From Culex pipiens pallens (taxonomy: Eukaryota; Arthropoda; Insecta; Diptera; Culicidae): DNA of 64,000 bases. Below the pieces are notes generated by a model. It saw only the letters and a list, made by a program, of their open reading frames with translations, was not told the origin of the DNA and made no database searches. Positions 10,637 to 23,720 of this stretch are shown here, in pieces. How positions within the stretch are numbered: the stretch's first letter is position 1; each line of letters opens with the position of its first letter. Where the stretch lies: assembly GCF_016801865.2 (NCBI RefSeq), contig NC_068938.1, positions 10,230,520 through 10,294,519 of the forward strand, read 5' to 3'. The position numbers and the translations under genes were made by a program.

Positions 10637-12200
10637 AGAAAAATAAGCATAGTATTACATATTTTTGTTTCAAATTTCTTTAAATATTTTTTTTTTGTTT
10701 GAATTTATATCAAACAAAATAATTTTGATTACATCATAAACAAATACAACAAATAAATTTTTCTCAATATCTTGACAACGTTTGCTTAAAATTGAAGTTG
10801 AACTTTTTAAAGGAATATGAATAAAATTCATAGTTTAATTTTTAAGAATGAATTATTTTCAATTTCAGGAATAAAATATTGTCAGAAAATAAATTTTCAA
10901 AATTATAATCACTAAGAAACAGGGAGCAAAAATACTTTTTTAGAAAATTTTTATTTTTAACGAAATTTGAATAGCAATGAATTGAAAACTATTCAAAACA
11001 TATTCTCCTACAGTGTTTATTTTTTGATAGGCGAAATATAGCCATTTTCAACACACTAAGCTTTCCGACTAATTCTCATCACTTTTTTCACAGTTTTGTG
11101 GTAAGTAAAAAATGTAAATTTAATGAGTGCTTAAAAATAACATCATTCAACTGTTAGAGGCAAAGTTATGAAAAATTGGACGAGCTTTCCGGTAAAAATA
11201 TTTTCGAGACTGAAAAATCAAGTCTGTCATATAAAAAATGCCAAAAAACATCAAAAAAGCTGTTTTTTCAACATTTTTATTTTTAAAACCGCTGTAACTT
11301 CGCAAGGATTGGACTTAGGACAATGGTCAATATGGATACTTTTATGTTAAATCGTCTGGAGAATCAACTCCCGCTATCGGTTTTTGAAAATTTTGACGTT
11401 TACACCACTTTTCAAAAAAACAGTTTTAGTAAATGATTTTTGTATTTTTTTAGGAGAGACATACCATCCTGCATTTTTCGTGAGTCTTTTTGTAACATTT
11501 TAGGCTATTTCCTCAAAAATATTGAACAAAAAAAAATTGTGACTTCACCTTAAAATTTAACTTTTAAACATAAAAATTGAAAAATCCCATAGAAATGGCG
11601 TGTATTTTTCTTTCAGTGTATTTTTTTTTTTTTTTCAGAAAACCCGTCCAATTTCCTACAAGTTTGTCTTTGACCACTTTTTGGTACGATGCAACGGCTT
11701 CGAGATACAGTCATTTTTAAATTACAGAATACAAACATATCTAAATAACTTACGCCCTTCTCAAATGTCATTTTCGAGTACAATTGGCATATACACAAAA
11801 AATAGCTTATATAGGCCTAGGATTACATGTCTACAAAGTTTCATTGAAATTGGAGAGGGTCGGGTACAAAAGCACCAGAAAAATTCCTGATTTGAGCTGG
11901 AATTGCTCTGAAGTAAGTCAGAAATGGTCAAATTAAGTACTTTCTGTAATTTTAGCATAATTTTATTTTTTAAACTGTTCTACGTTCCGTGAAATTTCGT
12001 GTTTTCAAATTATAAAAGTAAAAAAAATCAGTTTTTGAGTGTAAAAAATCACTTAGCCTACTCCTCACTTTTGCAGTTTCCGATATCAAAACGCAATTTT
12101 TAGAGAAATCAACAAAAGAGAGTTCATAATTGCTTGCTAACTTACTGTTATTGAAAAAAAGTTTAAAACAAATATCTAAACACAATATTTAAAACCAATT
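10637..12200. other. AT-rich degraded repeats
   Basis: No gene. A diverged left end of the GGGGAA MITE family is visible at about 11029-11100 (TAGGCGAAATATAGCC followed by ATTCTCATCAC), and a diverged part of the same family at about 12055-12160 (CACTTTTGCAGTTTC, TTGCTTGCTAAC). The DNA between them looks like a later insertion. A T run lies at 11621-11636. Confidence 0.4.
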
Positions 12201-13875
12201 TCCAGTTCCTTGACAGTCCCTTTCCGTAGATCTCCACAATGTCCTGGTTAAGGGAAAAAGTGCCATTCGATCGCTCTCGCACTCACATTAGTCGCGCTTT
12301 CTTATCGCCAACAAATCCTGCGCACTCAACCAAAGACACACACACACCCAATCGCGGAATGGGAGGACAGCTCATCTCTCTCTCCCTTTCTCTCTGTGTT
12401 TTGCTGAACCGCGCTCTGACTGATGCTGCCCCGGCCGATGTCTGGACGCGATAAGTGTGTGTGTGTGGTGGCCCCTCAACTGGCCTGGCCGGCTGGCTGG
12501 GCGGCATCATCAACAAATTGCTATCTAAAAAGCATTCTTTTGGTCCCATTTTTTCTCGCTCTAAACGATCGGAGATTAGTGACCCCTCTCCCCTCCCATC
12601 TCACTTCGAGAGGGGGGGATCAGGAAATCTGACATTTCGTGCCACTAAGAGAGGGGGCCTAGACAAAAATCAAACCGATGACTGACCGCGATAACCGCGA
12701 ATCCTCCTCCTTCTCGCCGGGGGAGAGACCACGTGAGAGTGACATCACGCGTGGATTTCTGAGGCTGAATTGGTATGTTAAACCACAGGAGAGGTAACCC
12801 CTTTGCGTAAAAGGGTGAGGCGAAGGGGACACTGGAAATGGAATATACGCGAGATAAACGAATATATTTGTGGAGTGAGATATATCTCTCACGCTTATCA
12901 GCATGAAAAATAACATCAATTAACATAAAACACACTCACACCGAGAAATGTGCCGCGTGGAACGTGATCTAGAGTGACGCAGGCCCTGGCTGAGATTGCA
13001 CATTTCCTTCAGTGCAATCCGGGCACGGTTGCGTTGCGTTGCCACCGAAGTCGTTGCTCGGTCGTCGTTGTTCAACCAGAACCAGATGCTTTTAGTTTTG
13101 TTTTAAGCGCCCTTCTGGTTGCTCCTGTTCCCCTCCACCAGGGGAGGGGGTTCTGGTGGCGTTTTCACTTCCACTTTGTACGCGTCAAGTTGGAAGGTAG
13201 ACACGGAAAGAATTCTGCGTTTCTTGTTATTCAGAATCATATTTTTACTAAACAAGCCTTACCCGACAAACTTCGTTTTGCCTTTTTTCGTTTGTTGACG
13301 TTTTTTGCTTTTTTGCTTATTCAGCCTCCTGTGACCAGAATTTGATTTTACGTAACATTCCCCATACAATTTGCCGATGCTCCGGAATCGGTTCCAGAGT
13401 GGCCAAAGTGTCAATTAGTTAGCTAAGAACCTTCCTTGCTTATACGAACTCAACGCAACAAAGAGCACCTCAATCCGACGCTCCGTATTGAACTGATTCG
13501 CGTTCGAACAAAACCGTCGACATTTTTTATATATATATAGATTTAAATATTGCTTATTGCGAGATAAAATCACGTTTCTCCTTCGCTGTGAGTGACAGGA
13601 GGTTATTGCCGCCTAACTACTGCAGTGTACAAATCAGCTAGTTGAACTGAAATTCTGCGTTAATTTAGTTGTCAATTTGGTTTGTTTTGAATATTTTCGA
13701 AAAAGTCAGCTCAAAACTCAAGGCAACCTTTGACAACAGCCAAAAATTTGTTCTGCGGTTGTCATGCGGCTGTCATGCGACCATTATCTTGCGGTCGTAT
13801 CACCGCGCGTGAACTCTAATTATTGACGCCCGCAGTAATATAATTGCATCAAACAATGATCAAAAATAAAACAAA
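12201..13875. other. GC-balanced island, no gene supported
   Basis: Unique-looking sequence with short CA/GT and CT microsatellites (about 12330-12470). A TCAGTG initiator-like hexamer occurs near 13010 without a matching downstream element. The open frames of up to 123 codons lack recognisable domains. It may be regulatory. Confidence 0.4.
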
Positions 13876-14032
13876 TCTAGAGTTTTTTTTTGAAAAGGTC
13901 GTATAAACAAAATTTTCAATTTTTGCTTTTTGGGTGTTTTTAGAACCGCCTTGAGTCAGGGGTATTCAAAAACACCCAAAAAGCAAAAAGTGAAAATTTT
14001 GTTTATAGGACCTTTTCAAAAAAAACTCGAGA
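13876..14032. repeat. Near-perfect hairpin, about 157 bp
   Basis: The arm starting GAGTTTTTTTTTGAAAAGG is inverted at the right almost base for base over roughly 65 positions, with a spacer of about 25 bases around 13955. Inner arms share TTTTTGCTTTTTGGGTG. It is a minimal foldback element or long hairpin. Confidence 0.85.
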
Positions 14033-14474
14033 AATGCTAAAAATCGTCAAACCTTTTCCGCCAGATTTGATCTGCAAAACCAATTGGACTTTTGATGTCA
14101 AAAATGTGTTCCTTCTGGTTTTGGTTTGAAAAAGAATTTTTATTTGGCTGGTATTTTTATTTTATTAAATTCACAGATAGCTCAGTTTGTAGAAAAAATA
14201 TCTCTTACACCTGTAAAGATAAAAAACTTAAAATTAAAGTTTAGATCAGTGTAATGTGTAATTTCGCTTTTTTTTTTATCATAAATTGAGGTTACATCGA
14301 AAAAACTAAGGATAATGAATAAAAAGAAATTGCCAATACAAATTGTATTCCAAGTTTTTGTCTTCTTCTTCTAAAAAAAAACAAAAAAGTGTTGTAAGAA
14401 ATTAAAAATTTCACTGAAACACCTTGCAAAATCGATTTAAGAAAAAATGTACTTCTCGTTTTTGCACTGTCCGG

Positions 14475-14659
14475 CTAGGGCGAATCGGGACTACAATCTG
14501 AATAGGGACAGCAGTTTCAAGAGATTTAAATGCTGCTCAAAATTTGGGAACCGATGTACTATTTTTGTTGTTCTGTGCTTGTTCTAACCGAAACCAAAAT
14601 AATAATAATTAAATATTGTGGTAAAACATGGCTAATACTGCTGTCTCAATTCGCCCCAG
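14475..14659. mobile_element. MITE, CTGGGG/CAGCAG family, copy 1
   Basis: Starts CTAGGGCGAATCGGGACTAC and ends with TCGCCCCAG. Inner GGGACAGCAG and CTGCTGTCTC are also inverted. Related copies lie at 35791-35939 and 58865-59065. Confidence 0.8.
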
Positions 14660-15249
14660 ATGACGGCATTATTTTTTTGAGTTTTAACAAATTAAGTATG
14701 AATTGATCGAGAATTGTTTATACATTTCACAAATAATGATTCCTTTTTTAATTGATCAAAATTTTCACAAAGCAATGTGTTTTCGAAAAAATAATATTTT
14801 TTTTTATTTATTAGGCCATGTCAAAGTTTATGTGTTCCCCCCCCCCCCCCCCCTTAAAATTGGTCTGAAAAATTAGGGGGCTAAAAATATATTTTTCCAA
14901 AAAACTTCAAAATTTCCATGAAAATAGTAGTCTAATTTATTTTTCTGCATTGATAATCATATTTAGCATATTTGGGCTTGTTTAAAAATGTTTTGAATTT
15001 TTTATGAAATTCCAATGTACAGCACCGCAAAAAATTTATGTTTCGCAAAAAATATTTTTTTTTTCAATACTCAGTTTTTTATTATTTTTGGAAACTAATG
15101 ATGGCAAAACAACTGTACAGGTGTACAATGCATTTTAAAACACTTTGTTTTATTAAATGTTGAAACCATGGCTCGTAATTTCAATTTTTATACCTTTTTA
15201 TTTTTTTTACCCCCCCCCCCCCCTCGACTTTGGTCAGAGTTAGAAGTTT
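14660..15249. other. AT-rich DNA with two long C runs
   Basis: No gene. Runs of 17 C near 14837-14853 and about 14 C near 15211-15224 stand out in otherwise AT-rich sequence. Similar C runs occur in several short MITEs here, so this is probably an old insertion. Confidence 0.4.
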
Positions 15250-15480
15250 TTTTTGAAAATGCTATCATCCAATCTTCAAAATTGTAGTGTTTTGAACCGG
15301 GAGGATGACAGCTATTCATTTCAATTTAAATTACATGATTTTTTCTCACGATTACGAGTTTTTCCTGTTTTTTACATGGAATGGTTCTCCAAAAATTACT
15401 ATTTTTTTAAGGTAATATGGGTATCTAACCTTCGGGATTTTTCTGACATTTCGAAAGGAAATATATGCTTTTTTTGAAAA
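15250..15480 (+). repeat. Diverged copy of an arm of the pogo-like palindrome
   Basis: The order of motifs (TGTAGTGTTTTGAACCGGGA, GATGACAGCTATTCAT, TTTTTCCTGT, TATGGGTATC) matches the left arm of 20929-22427 at about 21070-21230. The terminal TIR is missing. Confidence 0.65.
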
Positions 15481-15556
15481 CGGTAATTTTAGCAGATTGC
15501 AGACTGGATTTCGCCATGTGGTGTGATGATTGACTAAGCCCAAGTTGCTTAGAAAT
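15481..15556 (-). repeat. 76 bp repeat, inverted relative to 24905-24980
   Basis: The reverse complement of this block aligns with 24905-24980 almost throughout; the shared core is ATGGCGAAATCCAGTCTGCA. No open frame or known element identity is evident. Confidence 0.6.
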
Positions 15557-16000
15557 TGGAAAATAGAACCAAATCCTCCCATCTCCACCGCAAACTAGTG
15601 ACACGGAATGGGATTTGGAAAATGGTTGATGCAACACTTTTTAAGGGGACAAGGCAAAATCTCCACGGTGTCCTCAAATACGTTTTGCTTGGAGTTGGAC
15701 GGTTTTTGGAAAGGTATAAGGTCTAATACGCTCTAAGCAAGCGTTGGTACCATTGGCATGATATTTCGAAGGGGCAAGATTAAATATATTCTCGATGCTA
15801 GCAAATTGGATGCTTCGGTTGAGACATTGCCCGTTTATTTCGAATGAGTTTTCACAAAACTAAGAATGTTTGAATAAGTACTAAAAATTTTAGATTTTAC
15901 AAAATTGGTAAAAAATGTAGTAAGAAATATTTCTTATAAAATTATAAAGGTTCACAAAACGACGTATTTTATAGTAATTAATTTAAAAAGCTTAAATTTT
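15557..16000. other. Spacer, no gene recognised
   Basis: Mixed-composition sequence becoming AT-rich near 15840. No repeat partner in the window and no protein-like frame. Confidence 0.35.
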
Positions 16001-19000
16001 TCAAAATTATTCTTTCATTTTTCTCCGTGTACCCTCCCTCTCCCATCGCTTCCCAGTGGCCAGGCCGCAACTTTGTTCCTCTTAATGCCGGCATTCTAGT
16101 CGGACAAATTGGTCGACCTTGGCGTTTCCTCGAGTCGTCCAACCGACCGACACTTGCCCGCCGCCGAGGGGGGAAGCAAAACCCTTTTGGCCGGTGCCGC
16201 ATTACCATTGATACCGATCGGCGGTAATTAATCAATTAATTAATAAAACTTGCGAGCTGCAATTGAACCACCGAATCGCGGAACCCCGCTCCAAAAGGAG
16301 ACCAAGATCTTGATCTGCGTTCGTTTTTTTTCAAGTTTGCCGCCAAACTAAAAGCTTATCGCATCACCTCTTTTGGGCTTTCCGTTGCCGCCGATTTGGA
16401 AGACCGACGACGACGACGACGGCGAAACAGATAACGCACCCTCTTCCTTTGTCCCGCTTTGCCCCATCCATTAAATACTAATATTGCATAAATTATTCGC
16501 GCGAGGCGGATAATGCTCGCTGTTTGGCCGATGTTTGAAATCAATTTTGTTTATCGCACCCCACTTGCCCCTTTCCTCACACTTCCACTTCATCTTACGG
16601 GGGAGCTCAGCATTGGGGAATAAAATGCGAAATATAAATATGATAAATAAGTTGATATCAATAGGTGATAAGTTTTTTTTTCGAGGGGGGATCGCGAGGG
16701 CGCAATCTGCAAAGTCCGTCGACCGTGGAGAATGGACTGGTTCTTTGAGAGAGGTAAGAAAATGGAATTTATAAAGCCCAAAATATGATATGATAGCACA
16801 TTTTTCAGGATTAATTTGAATAAAACAATAAAGAAAATATCGCAAAAGATAAGTGTTTAAAAACAGGTGGGAGGGTTTTGGTGGTCAAGATAGCGAAATC
16901 TTAAGATGTGGTTTTGTAATGGTGGATGATCCAAAAAATATTTTAGTATTTTGGTTGCTTTTTCGGCAGAGTCCCTTTTCCCTCCTCCTTAAAAGAGATA
17001 TTTAATATAAATCATGTGTTTTTTTTAAAGATAAAACATGTTTTTTTTTTCGCTATTTGCGCATAAAATAAAATGTGTTTTATTGAGAACTTTTGAAAAA
17101 TAAAACTCCATAAATGTTCAATTATGTCTATTTTTACTATTTAAAACTGATAAATAAATCAACAAATATTGCTTTGTTTTATTTCAATAACTTTAGAACT
17201 TAATTTTTAAACTGGGCTGGTTGGGACTTTTTTTGAAAATTTCAGCGAAAAATATTTTTATTCTTCACTTTTCCAAGCTACTCTCCACAAAAACATCCTT
17301 ATCAGATGTTTTTGGAAAGCATTTTTATTCTGCACTGGCCATCACATCTCCCCCCCTTGGGGTATTCCATTCCGCAGCCAGACAAGTTTATCTATCACTC
17401 TACCTCCTCCAATCCACTCCGCTGTCAGCTGCGGTCTGATTCAAGTATCACACCAACAGACTGTTTGGTGGTTGATGGAATTTAAATTTTGCTGTCGGGA
17501 CCAAATGGGAAGGAGAAGAACCGCGATTTTTAGACTCAGTGGATTGGAGCTAAAAATCTAGATGTATGATGATGAGGTTCTGGATTTCAACTTTTTTTTC
17601 TGCTGCTGTTGTTGAGGGGACCACCCCCGCGAGATGTCAGACTGTCTAATCTGGGCGTCCGATTGTGGCACCGTGCAATTATGACCACCCTAATGGATTG
17701 GGTTTAAGCCTTTAATGGTCGAAATAAATCATCACGGAAACCCGTAAAATCGTCAAGGAAGTGTGAGGATCAAGTTCTTTTCGGACCAAGATTTGACACC
17801 GCCCGGCGGGACTAATTTGTTAAAAAGAAAAGTTTTCCTCCCTCAAGTCGGTGGTCGTTTTTTTTCCTTCCCCGGAGCCAAGTTTGGAGCAAAAATTTGT
17901 CCATCACGATGAAGAGACACGACAAAGTGTGGCGAACCGTGGAAGATAGCTTTTCCGCATGTAGTTTTTACCCACCGCACCACCCACAAGAAGTCGATAA
18001 GGAAATGTGAACCTCGGGAAGAAAGAAAAGTTTTTACTGGTTTTTCACCTCCCCTCCTTGTCCCAGCGAAAAAAGCTAGGAATTAATCGGAAGATTAAAA
18101 GCATTCGCTCAGTCTAGGATTTTCACAATTTTTCCTCGCAAATCCCGCATGGAAATGACTCTTTCTCCTCGCGGTGCATCCAAGGAAGATAGCATCTTTC
18201 CTCCCATCCTCTGGGTTGGTGGAAAACTGATGGGGGCCAAAGTTTTGTCTCATTTTTCCCCCTTGGTCTTTTGTCATCTTCGATGACTGATTACGATGAC
18301 CCGTCGCCGTCGCCGTCGTCGTTGAGGGGACAAAGTTTGAGATTAATTAGTCCGTCGGTTTAATCCTTGGATCTCTGTGGAAAGTGGGGGAGTCGCGGAA
18401 CGAACCCGTAAGACAAAGGATTTCTGGTTGTCTCGTCAGCGTGACGGTTGAAGGGATACTTTGTTTGGAACAGGTTGGAAGAAACATTGTTGGGAATCTG
18501 AGAAAACAATTGTTTCGTGTTTCATTAGGATACCTGCATGCACTTTTATCTTGTTCACTTAGAATGCTGGTTTGCTCATGAGCTAAAAGCAATTGTTTTA
18601 TCAAATTTGGTTTTGAAAAGTCTGAACATTGTACGGTTTTTCGAAAACTCAGTCCAATTTGTTGCCAAAAACAACTTCCCTCCAAAAAATCCCTCTAATC
18701 TCTGATCTCGATATCGACTTCACACAACCAAAACCAGAGTCGTTGTCGTCGTGACTGGAAGCAATTCATCAAAGTGTTCACTGTCGTCGTCAGCCTATCC
18801 CCCACCCCGTAATCGTCATAGTACAATCTTCTATTATTCATTCGCACACATCACTATCGGAGGCTGAAAATCTCGTCTTCCCCAATATCTTCGCCAGGTT
18901 TCACATTCATATATACACAGCATCTAATACACCTTCCCGATTCATTCAGATGGTGATAATGAATTTTCCTAGGAACGTGTTACAAAGTCACCCCAATTTG

Positions 19001-19465
19001 TGCCTCAGAGATTGACATGTCGTGGGCTTAGATTGTCCCTCCAGCCTTCGCAGTAAAAAATGTTAATTTGTTTGTAATTTTATCTCAACTAAAATTGTAT
19101 CGATAAACAAATGTTATTAGGTAAACCTATTTTCGATGTAAAGTTACCATGATTTTTTTCACTGTGCACTTACTGTGCGTGTTTGAGGTTGTGTGAAGGT
19201 GTTTCGTTCGTTCGAGATCGAAATCACATCTTGTGACACGACGACGACGGTGGAGTCGATCTTTGCGACGGAGTCTTCCCGTCGCTGCGAAAGATATCGC
19301 GACGCGCGCTGTGTCAATGTCGCAGCGAAATGATCGATTACTCTTCAGCTTCTCCCGGTTTAATACGCTTTTGGGTAGTGGTGGTACACCCAGAAGGGAT
19401 TTTTTTATAATATCACCAAAACTTGGATCAACATTATTTAAAAAAAAAAGCCATGGTTAATTGTA
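16001..19465. other. Longest GC-balanced island, no gene supported
   Basis: Mostly unique-looking sequence with runs of CGA/ACG trinucleotides (16402-16425, 18302-18322). A TTTCTCCGTGTA end of the CACGGAG MITE family is visible near 16019-16031 without its partner. A donor-like GAG/GTAAGA at about 16753 follows a short frame, but the upstream acceptor is poor. The block could hold enhancers or unrecognised exons. Confidence 0.4.
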
Positions 19466-19469
19466 TTGT

Positions 19470-20125
19470 GTACTCATTCACTGATTTATTCACTTATTCG
19501 TTACTCAATCGTCCATTAGATTCCTTAGTTCATTAAATTAGTTCATTAGATCACTTATTTGTTTACTCATTTACTCATTTACTCAATCGTTCATTAGATG
19601 ACTCACAAAAACATATTCACTCAGTTTCTCACACAATCACTATCTTGTTCTGTCCCCAATACAACGGACGCAATAGAGGAGAAAAGCAACTCGCGACAAA
19701 ATTTTGAGGCTAGGAATTTTGACAGGTATGATTATCATAAAGTATTCGCCTCCTTTTCTCTCCCACAGAAAACCTGGGAACGATGTAGCTGTCAAACTAG
19801 GCCAAAATGTTAAAGTCACTCACAAAATGAACTTTGAGTGATTTGAGTTCATTTCTGACGTCACGATTTTCTCCTCTATTACTTACTCTAGAGAACCTTC
19901 AAAGAGAAATGACATGGCACTCAAACACAACAAAAATCGCTCTCCCGTCTCTTTCCCGCTCGTGTGCTTTTAAACGAAGGAACTCAATTTTGACAAGTAA
20001 TTCAAGTGCTGCACTGAGTGACGACGCTTCTCTCTCAGGTTCTCTAACTTACTCACTCACTCATTCAAACACTCATTCACTCACGCATTCACTCACTTAT
20101 CACTCACTCATTCACTCTAAATTAC
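19470..20125. repeat. Degenerate ACTCATTC-type tandem repeat in two clusters
   Basis: Two clusters, about 19470-19600 and 20045-20120, are built from variants of CACTCATT and ACTCACTC. Between them is ordinary sequence. The repetitive Thr/His/Ser-rich translation around 20050 is a by-product. Confidence 0.7.
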
Positions 20126-20149
20126 ATATTTGACCTCAAATCAATTGTT

Positions 20150-20928
20150 TCCAACCCAAATTTACCAGATTTCTAGCTTTCTTTGAAATAACCTCAACAT
20201 CCAAACCTCAAAAACAACCGAATAAAATTCTTATCTTTGTACAATTTGTCAAAAAAATAAAGCAACAGATTGCCCGTATACAAATTCGAGCTGACACCAT
20301 TGCTAAACTTAGAGTATTTCATTTAGAAGCAATTACACAAAGGTTCATCATATTATTTTTTCAATCTTCTGTCATATTACACCATAACATTTTAAAACAT
20401 TTTTGAATCAATCACATTGCAGAGAATAGTGTTCTGAACAATTTCCATAAAAAATATCTATTTTGGTTCAATATAAGCAGAGATATGCCCAATTTCGTAA
20501 AATAAAAAGGGACTTTCTCCAAAATTTCTGAATTTCACGATTTATTTTATTTATTTAAAAAAAAATCAAGCGGAAGTAGACATTTTCTTTACTTTTTGGT
20601 ACATGTTTTTTTAATTTACAAAGAAAATAAAAACAAAGAAAGAACTAAACATAATTTATTAAATTCAATTTACTGTTCATATTAAACTCTTTAGTTTTTT
20701 TTTGAAAATTTCATTTCAAGGTTTATTTCAGATGATGTTAATTTCTGAAACATTCACAACTAAGAATGTATCTTTTCCAAACATAAATAAAATAAAATAA
20801 ATTAATAAAAATTAAAGCAAGTTTTTTGAACGAAAATTGTTGTTATATCGTCAAGATCATAGTTAAGTTTTTTAACGTTTTTGTTTATCATGATCAAATT
20901 GGATGAAAAATAAATTGGTATCATTATA
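20150..20928. other. AT-rich spacer
   Basis: No gene, inverted repeat or tandem array recognised. Confidence 0.4.
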
Positions 20929-22427
20929 CAGTCATGCCTCGGTTTTGCACGCCTCGGTTTTGCACTGCCCCGGTTTTGCAAAGTTCAGCTGCCTCGGTTA
21001 AGCACGGCCCAGTGCTTAACTGAAGCACAGAGCTTTAATCGTATGAAAAATCATGCAAACATCAAAAAATTATAGTGTTTTGGAATCGGGATGATGTCAG
21101 TTATCCATTAAAAATATTTTTTCATGAAAATTTTCACAAAAATACGTATTTTTCCTGTATTTTGAATATGCATTTTTTTCTCTAAAGAATCCAAAAATAC
21201 ATTGTTATTGGAATATGGGTATCAAATGATCAGTTTTTTTTTCATACATTTTGGATATAATAACAAATTTTTTAGAAAATACTCCAAATTTTCACAAAAC
21301 TACGTTTTTTCGAAAAAATACACAAAATTTCAATTTATACAATATGGGTATTAAACGATCGGGATTTTTTCACGCATTTCGAATGTGATAACAACATTTT
21401 TAGAAAATACTCTAATTTTTCACAAAACTAAGTATTTTCGAATAAAATACTCAAAATTTCCGTTTTTACAATGTTTACAACTACGTATTTTTGTAAAACT
21501 TTTCAAAATTTCAGTTTTTACAATATGGGTATCAAATCATTTTTTTTCAAAAACGCGTAGTTTTCTGAAAATTTTGATTATTTTCATTTTTTTTTAACTT
21601 TCAAAATGTATGAAAAAATCCCGATCGTTTGATACCCACATTTTAAAAACAGAAATTTTTAATATTTTTTTCGAAAATACGTAGTTTTGTGAAAATTTTG
21701 ATTATTTTCAAAAAATATTGTTATTACATTCGAAATGTATGAAAAAATCCCGATCGTTCGACACCCACATCGTAAAAACGGAAATTTTGAGTATTTTTTT
21801 TTAAAAACGTAGTTTTGTGAAAATTTGGAGTATTGTCAAAAAAATTTGTTATTACATTCGAAATATATGAAAAAATCTCGATCGTTTGATACCAACATTG
21901 TAAAAACGGAAATTTTGAGTATTTTTTTCAGAAAACACGTAGTTTTGTGAAAATTTGTAGTATTTTCAAAAAATATTATTATTAGATTCGAAATGCATGA
22001 AAAAATCCCGATTGTTCGATACCCACATTGTAAAAACGGAAATTTTGAGTACTTTATTCGAAAATACGTAGTTTTGTGAAAATTTTGAGTATTTTCTAAA
22101 AATGTTGTTATTACATTCGAAATGTATTGAAAAAACCTGATCATTTGATACCCATACTGCAATAACAATATATTTTTGGTTAATTCAGAGAAAAAAATGC
22201 ATTTTCGAAATACAGGAAAAATACGTATTTTTTGTGAAAATTGTCATGAAATAATAATTTTAATGGATAGCTGACATCATCCCGATTTCAAAACACTATA
22301 ATTTTTTGATGTAAGTATTGATTTTTCGTACGATTAAAGCCAATGTCTCCCATATAGCCAAAATCCCATAAGCTCTGTGCCTCGGTTTTGCATCCCCCAT
22401 ATGCGGTGCTAAACCGAGGCATGACTG
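20929..22427. mobile_element. pogo/Tigger-like non-autonomous element, 1.5 kb palindrome
   Basis: The ends CAGTCATGCCTCGG and CCGAGGCATGACTG are perfect inverted repeats flanked by TA (20927-20928, 22428-22429). The CAGTC...CCTCG terminus resembles Tigger/pogo ends. Inside, the two arms are inverted over most of their length. The right half contains about five diverged tandem units of roughly 130 bp, each with ACGTAGTTTTGTGAAAATTT, CCCGATCGTT and TACCCACATTGTAAAAACGG. There is no transposase frame. Confidence 0.85.
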
Positions 22428-22493
22428 TATGTGTGAAAGAGGGTTGTGTATGAAAAACTAACTTAATTTGATTAAAAGTTTCAGTTCGACGTC

Positions 22494-22999
22494 GTCATGC
22501 TATCTTGTCGCACCTGCCATTTTGGGGTTCCGAGAAAACGCGTTTTAATGTTTGACCTTGAATAAACAAAAACGAGAGCACGCAATGTAAACAATAACAA
22601 ACACGTTTTGTTTGGCTGACCATTTTGTGCATTGTCCCGAAGTTTGGTTGAAGTTGGTTGCTGGAGTCCCGAGTTATAATTACAAATATTTACGGTAGTC
22701 TAGCTTGTACGTGCGTCAAACGCATCCTGACCTGAAATCCCTTTGGCCAATTGTCGCACTTACTTGAATTTTCAGGGAGTGACAAGATAGCACGACGAGA
22801 TTGAAACTATTTTTATATGAAAAGTGAAAAAAAATTCGGAGCTTTTTTGGTTTTCATTGAATATCTTAGGATACAAATCGAATTTTGGGGATCTGTGAAG
22901 GTCAAAAGATGTGGCATTGTGAGATGCACAAAATGGCGTTCTTAACTCAATTTGGCCCAAAATGCACGTACGACAAGTTAGCACGACGGCGACGAGTTA
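22494..22999. mobile_element. TIR element with three TIR copies, copy 1
   Basis: The left end TCGACGTCGTCATGCTATCT is inverted at the right end (AGTTAGCACGACGGCGACGA). A third inverted copy, GACAAGATAGCACGACGA, lies internally at about 22782-22799. A second copy of the whole unit is at 37837-38270, minus an internal stretch after position 22540. Confidence 0.8.
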
Positions 23000-23720
23000 A
23001 GAGTTGAAAATTCATAAAGCACTCGTGCGTAAGAGGTTTAAATATGAAACTACTCAAATGCCATTTTTTTCGAAAATTTCTTAAACCGATTTTTATTAGG
23101 CTGAATCATAAAAAAAAATTAAAAAACTACTTCGTATTTTACAAAAGGTGCCCGAAAAAAAGCAAACATATTCCAAAAACTCGTTGGTTTTGTGATTGCA
23201 TCAAATGTTATTTCAAATAAAAAGCAGATTTTTAAGGTTTTTTCAATGCTTATTATGCATGACCTCAAACCAGTTAAAAATATTTGCCGTGAAAAACAAA
23301 TTTTGTGCATTATTTTTTTCTCATTTCAACTAATTTATCAATTTTGTTTTTTTAAATTTATCTCAAATTTATAAGCAATTTTATAATTAACTCACTGTTC
23401 AAACACTGTTATTAAACTATAATACATACTTTTTTTACTGAAAAATATATATACTTTCTTGATGTTCTCGGGAAAATACACCGTGGGCTCTTTATCAATT
23501 TTGTTTTGATAGTTTTAAATTTTTCGATTGTTTTAAATATTTTTGAAGCGATATCAGTATCGCGAAAACTTCCAGAACATGACACTTTCCACAATCTTTC
23601 CGGAACGATACGACAAGTGGTTTCACTAACGGAGCTCACTACATAAGACGACCGGCATTATAGATAGTGATGGTGCAGTATTAAACAAATTCAATAACAT
23701 TTAATACATATCTCGTGCAA
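23000..23720. other. AT-rich spacer
   Basis: No gene or repeat recognised; short frames here are AT-driven. Confidence 0.4.

Noticed and set aside
14837..14853. Poly-C run as a regulatory i-motif
   Set aside because: Similar C runs occur inside several MITEs here, so replication slippage within a repeat is the simpler explanation.
16680..16756. Exon ending at GAG/GTAAGA
   Set aside because: The only upstream acceptor is a T run followed by CGAG, the segment is G-rich low complexity, and no reading frame stands out.
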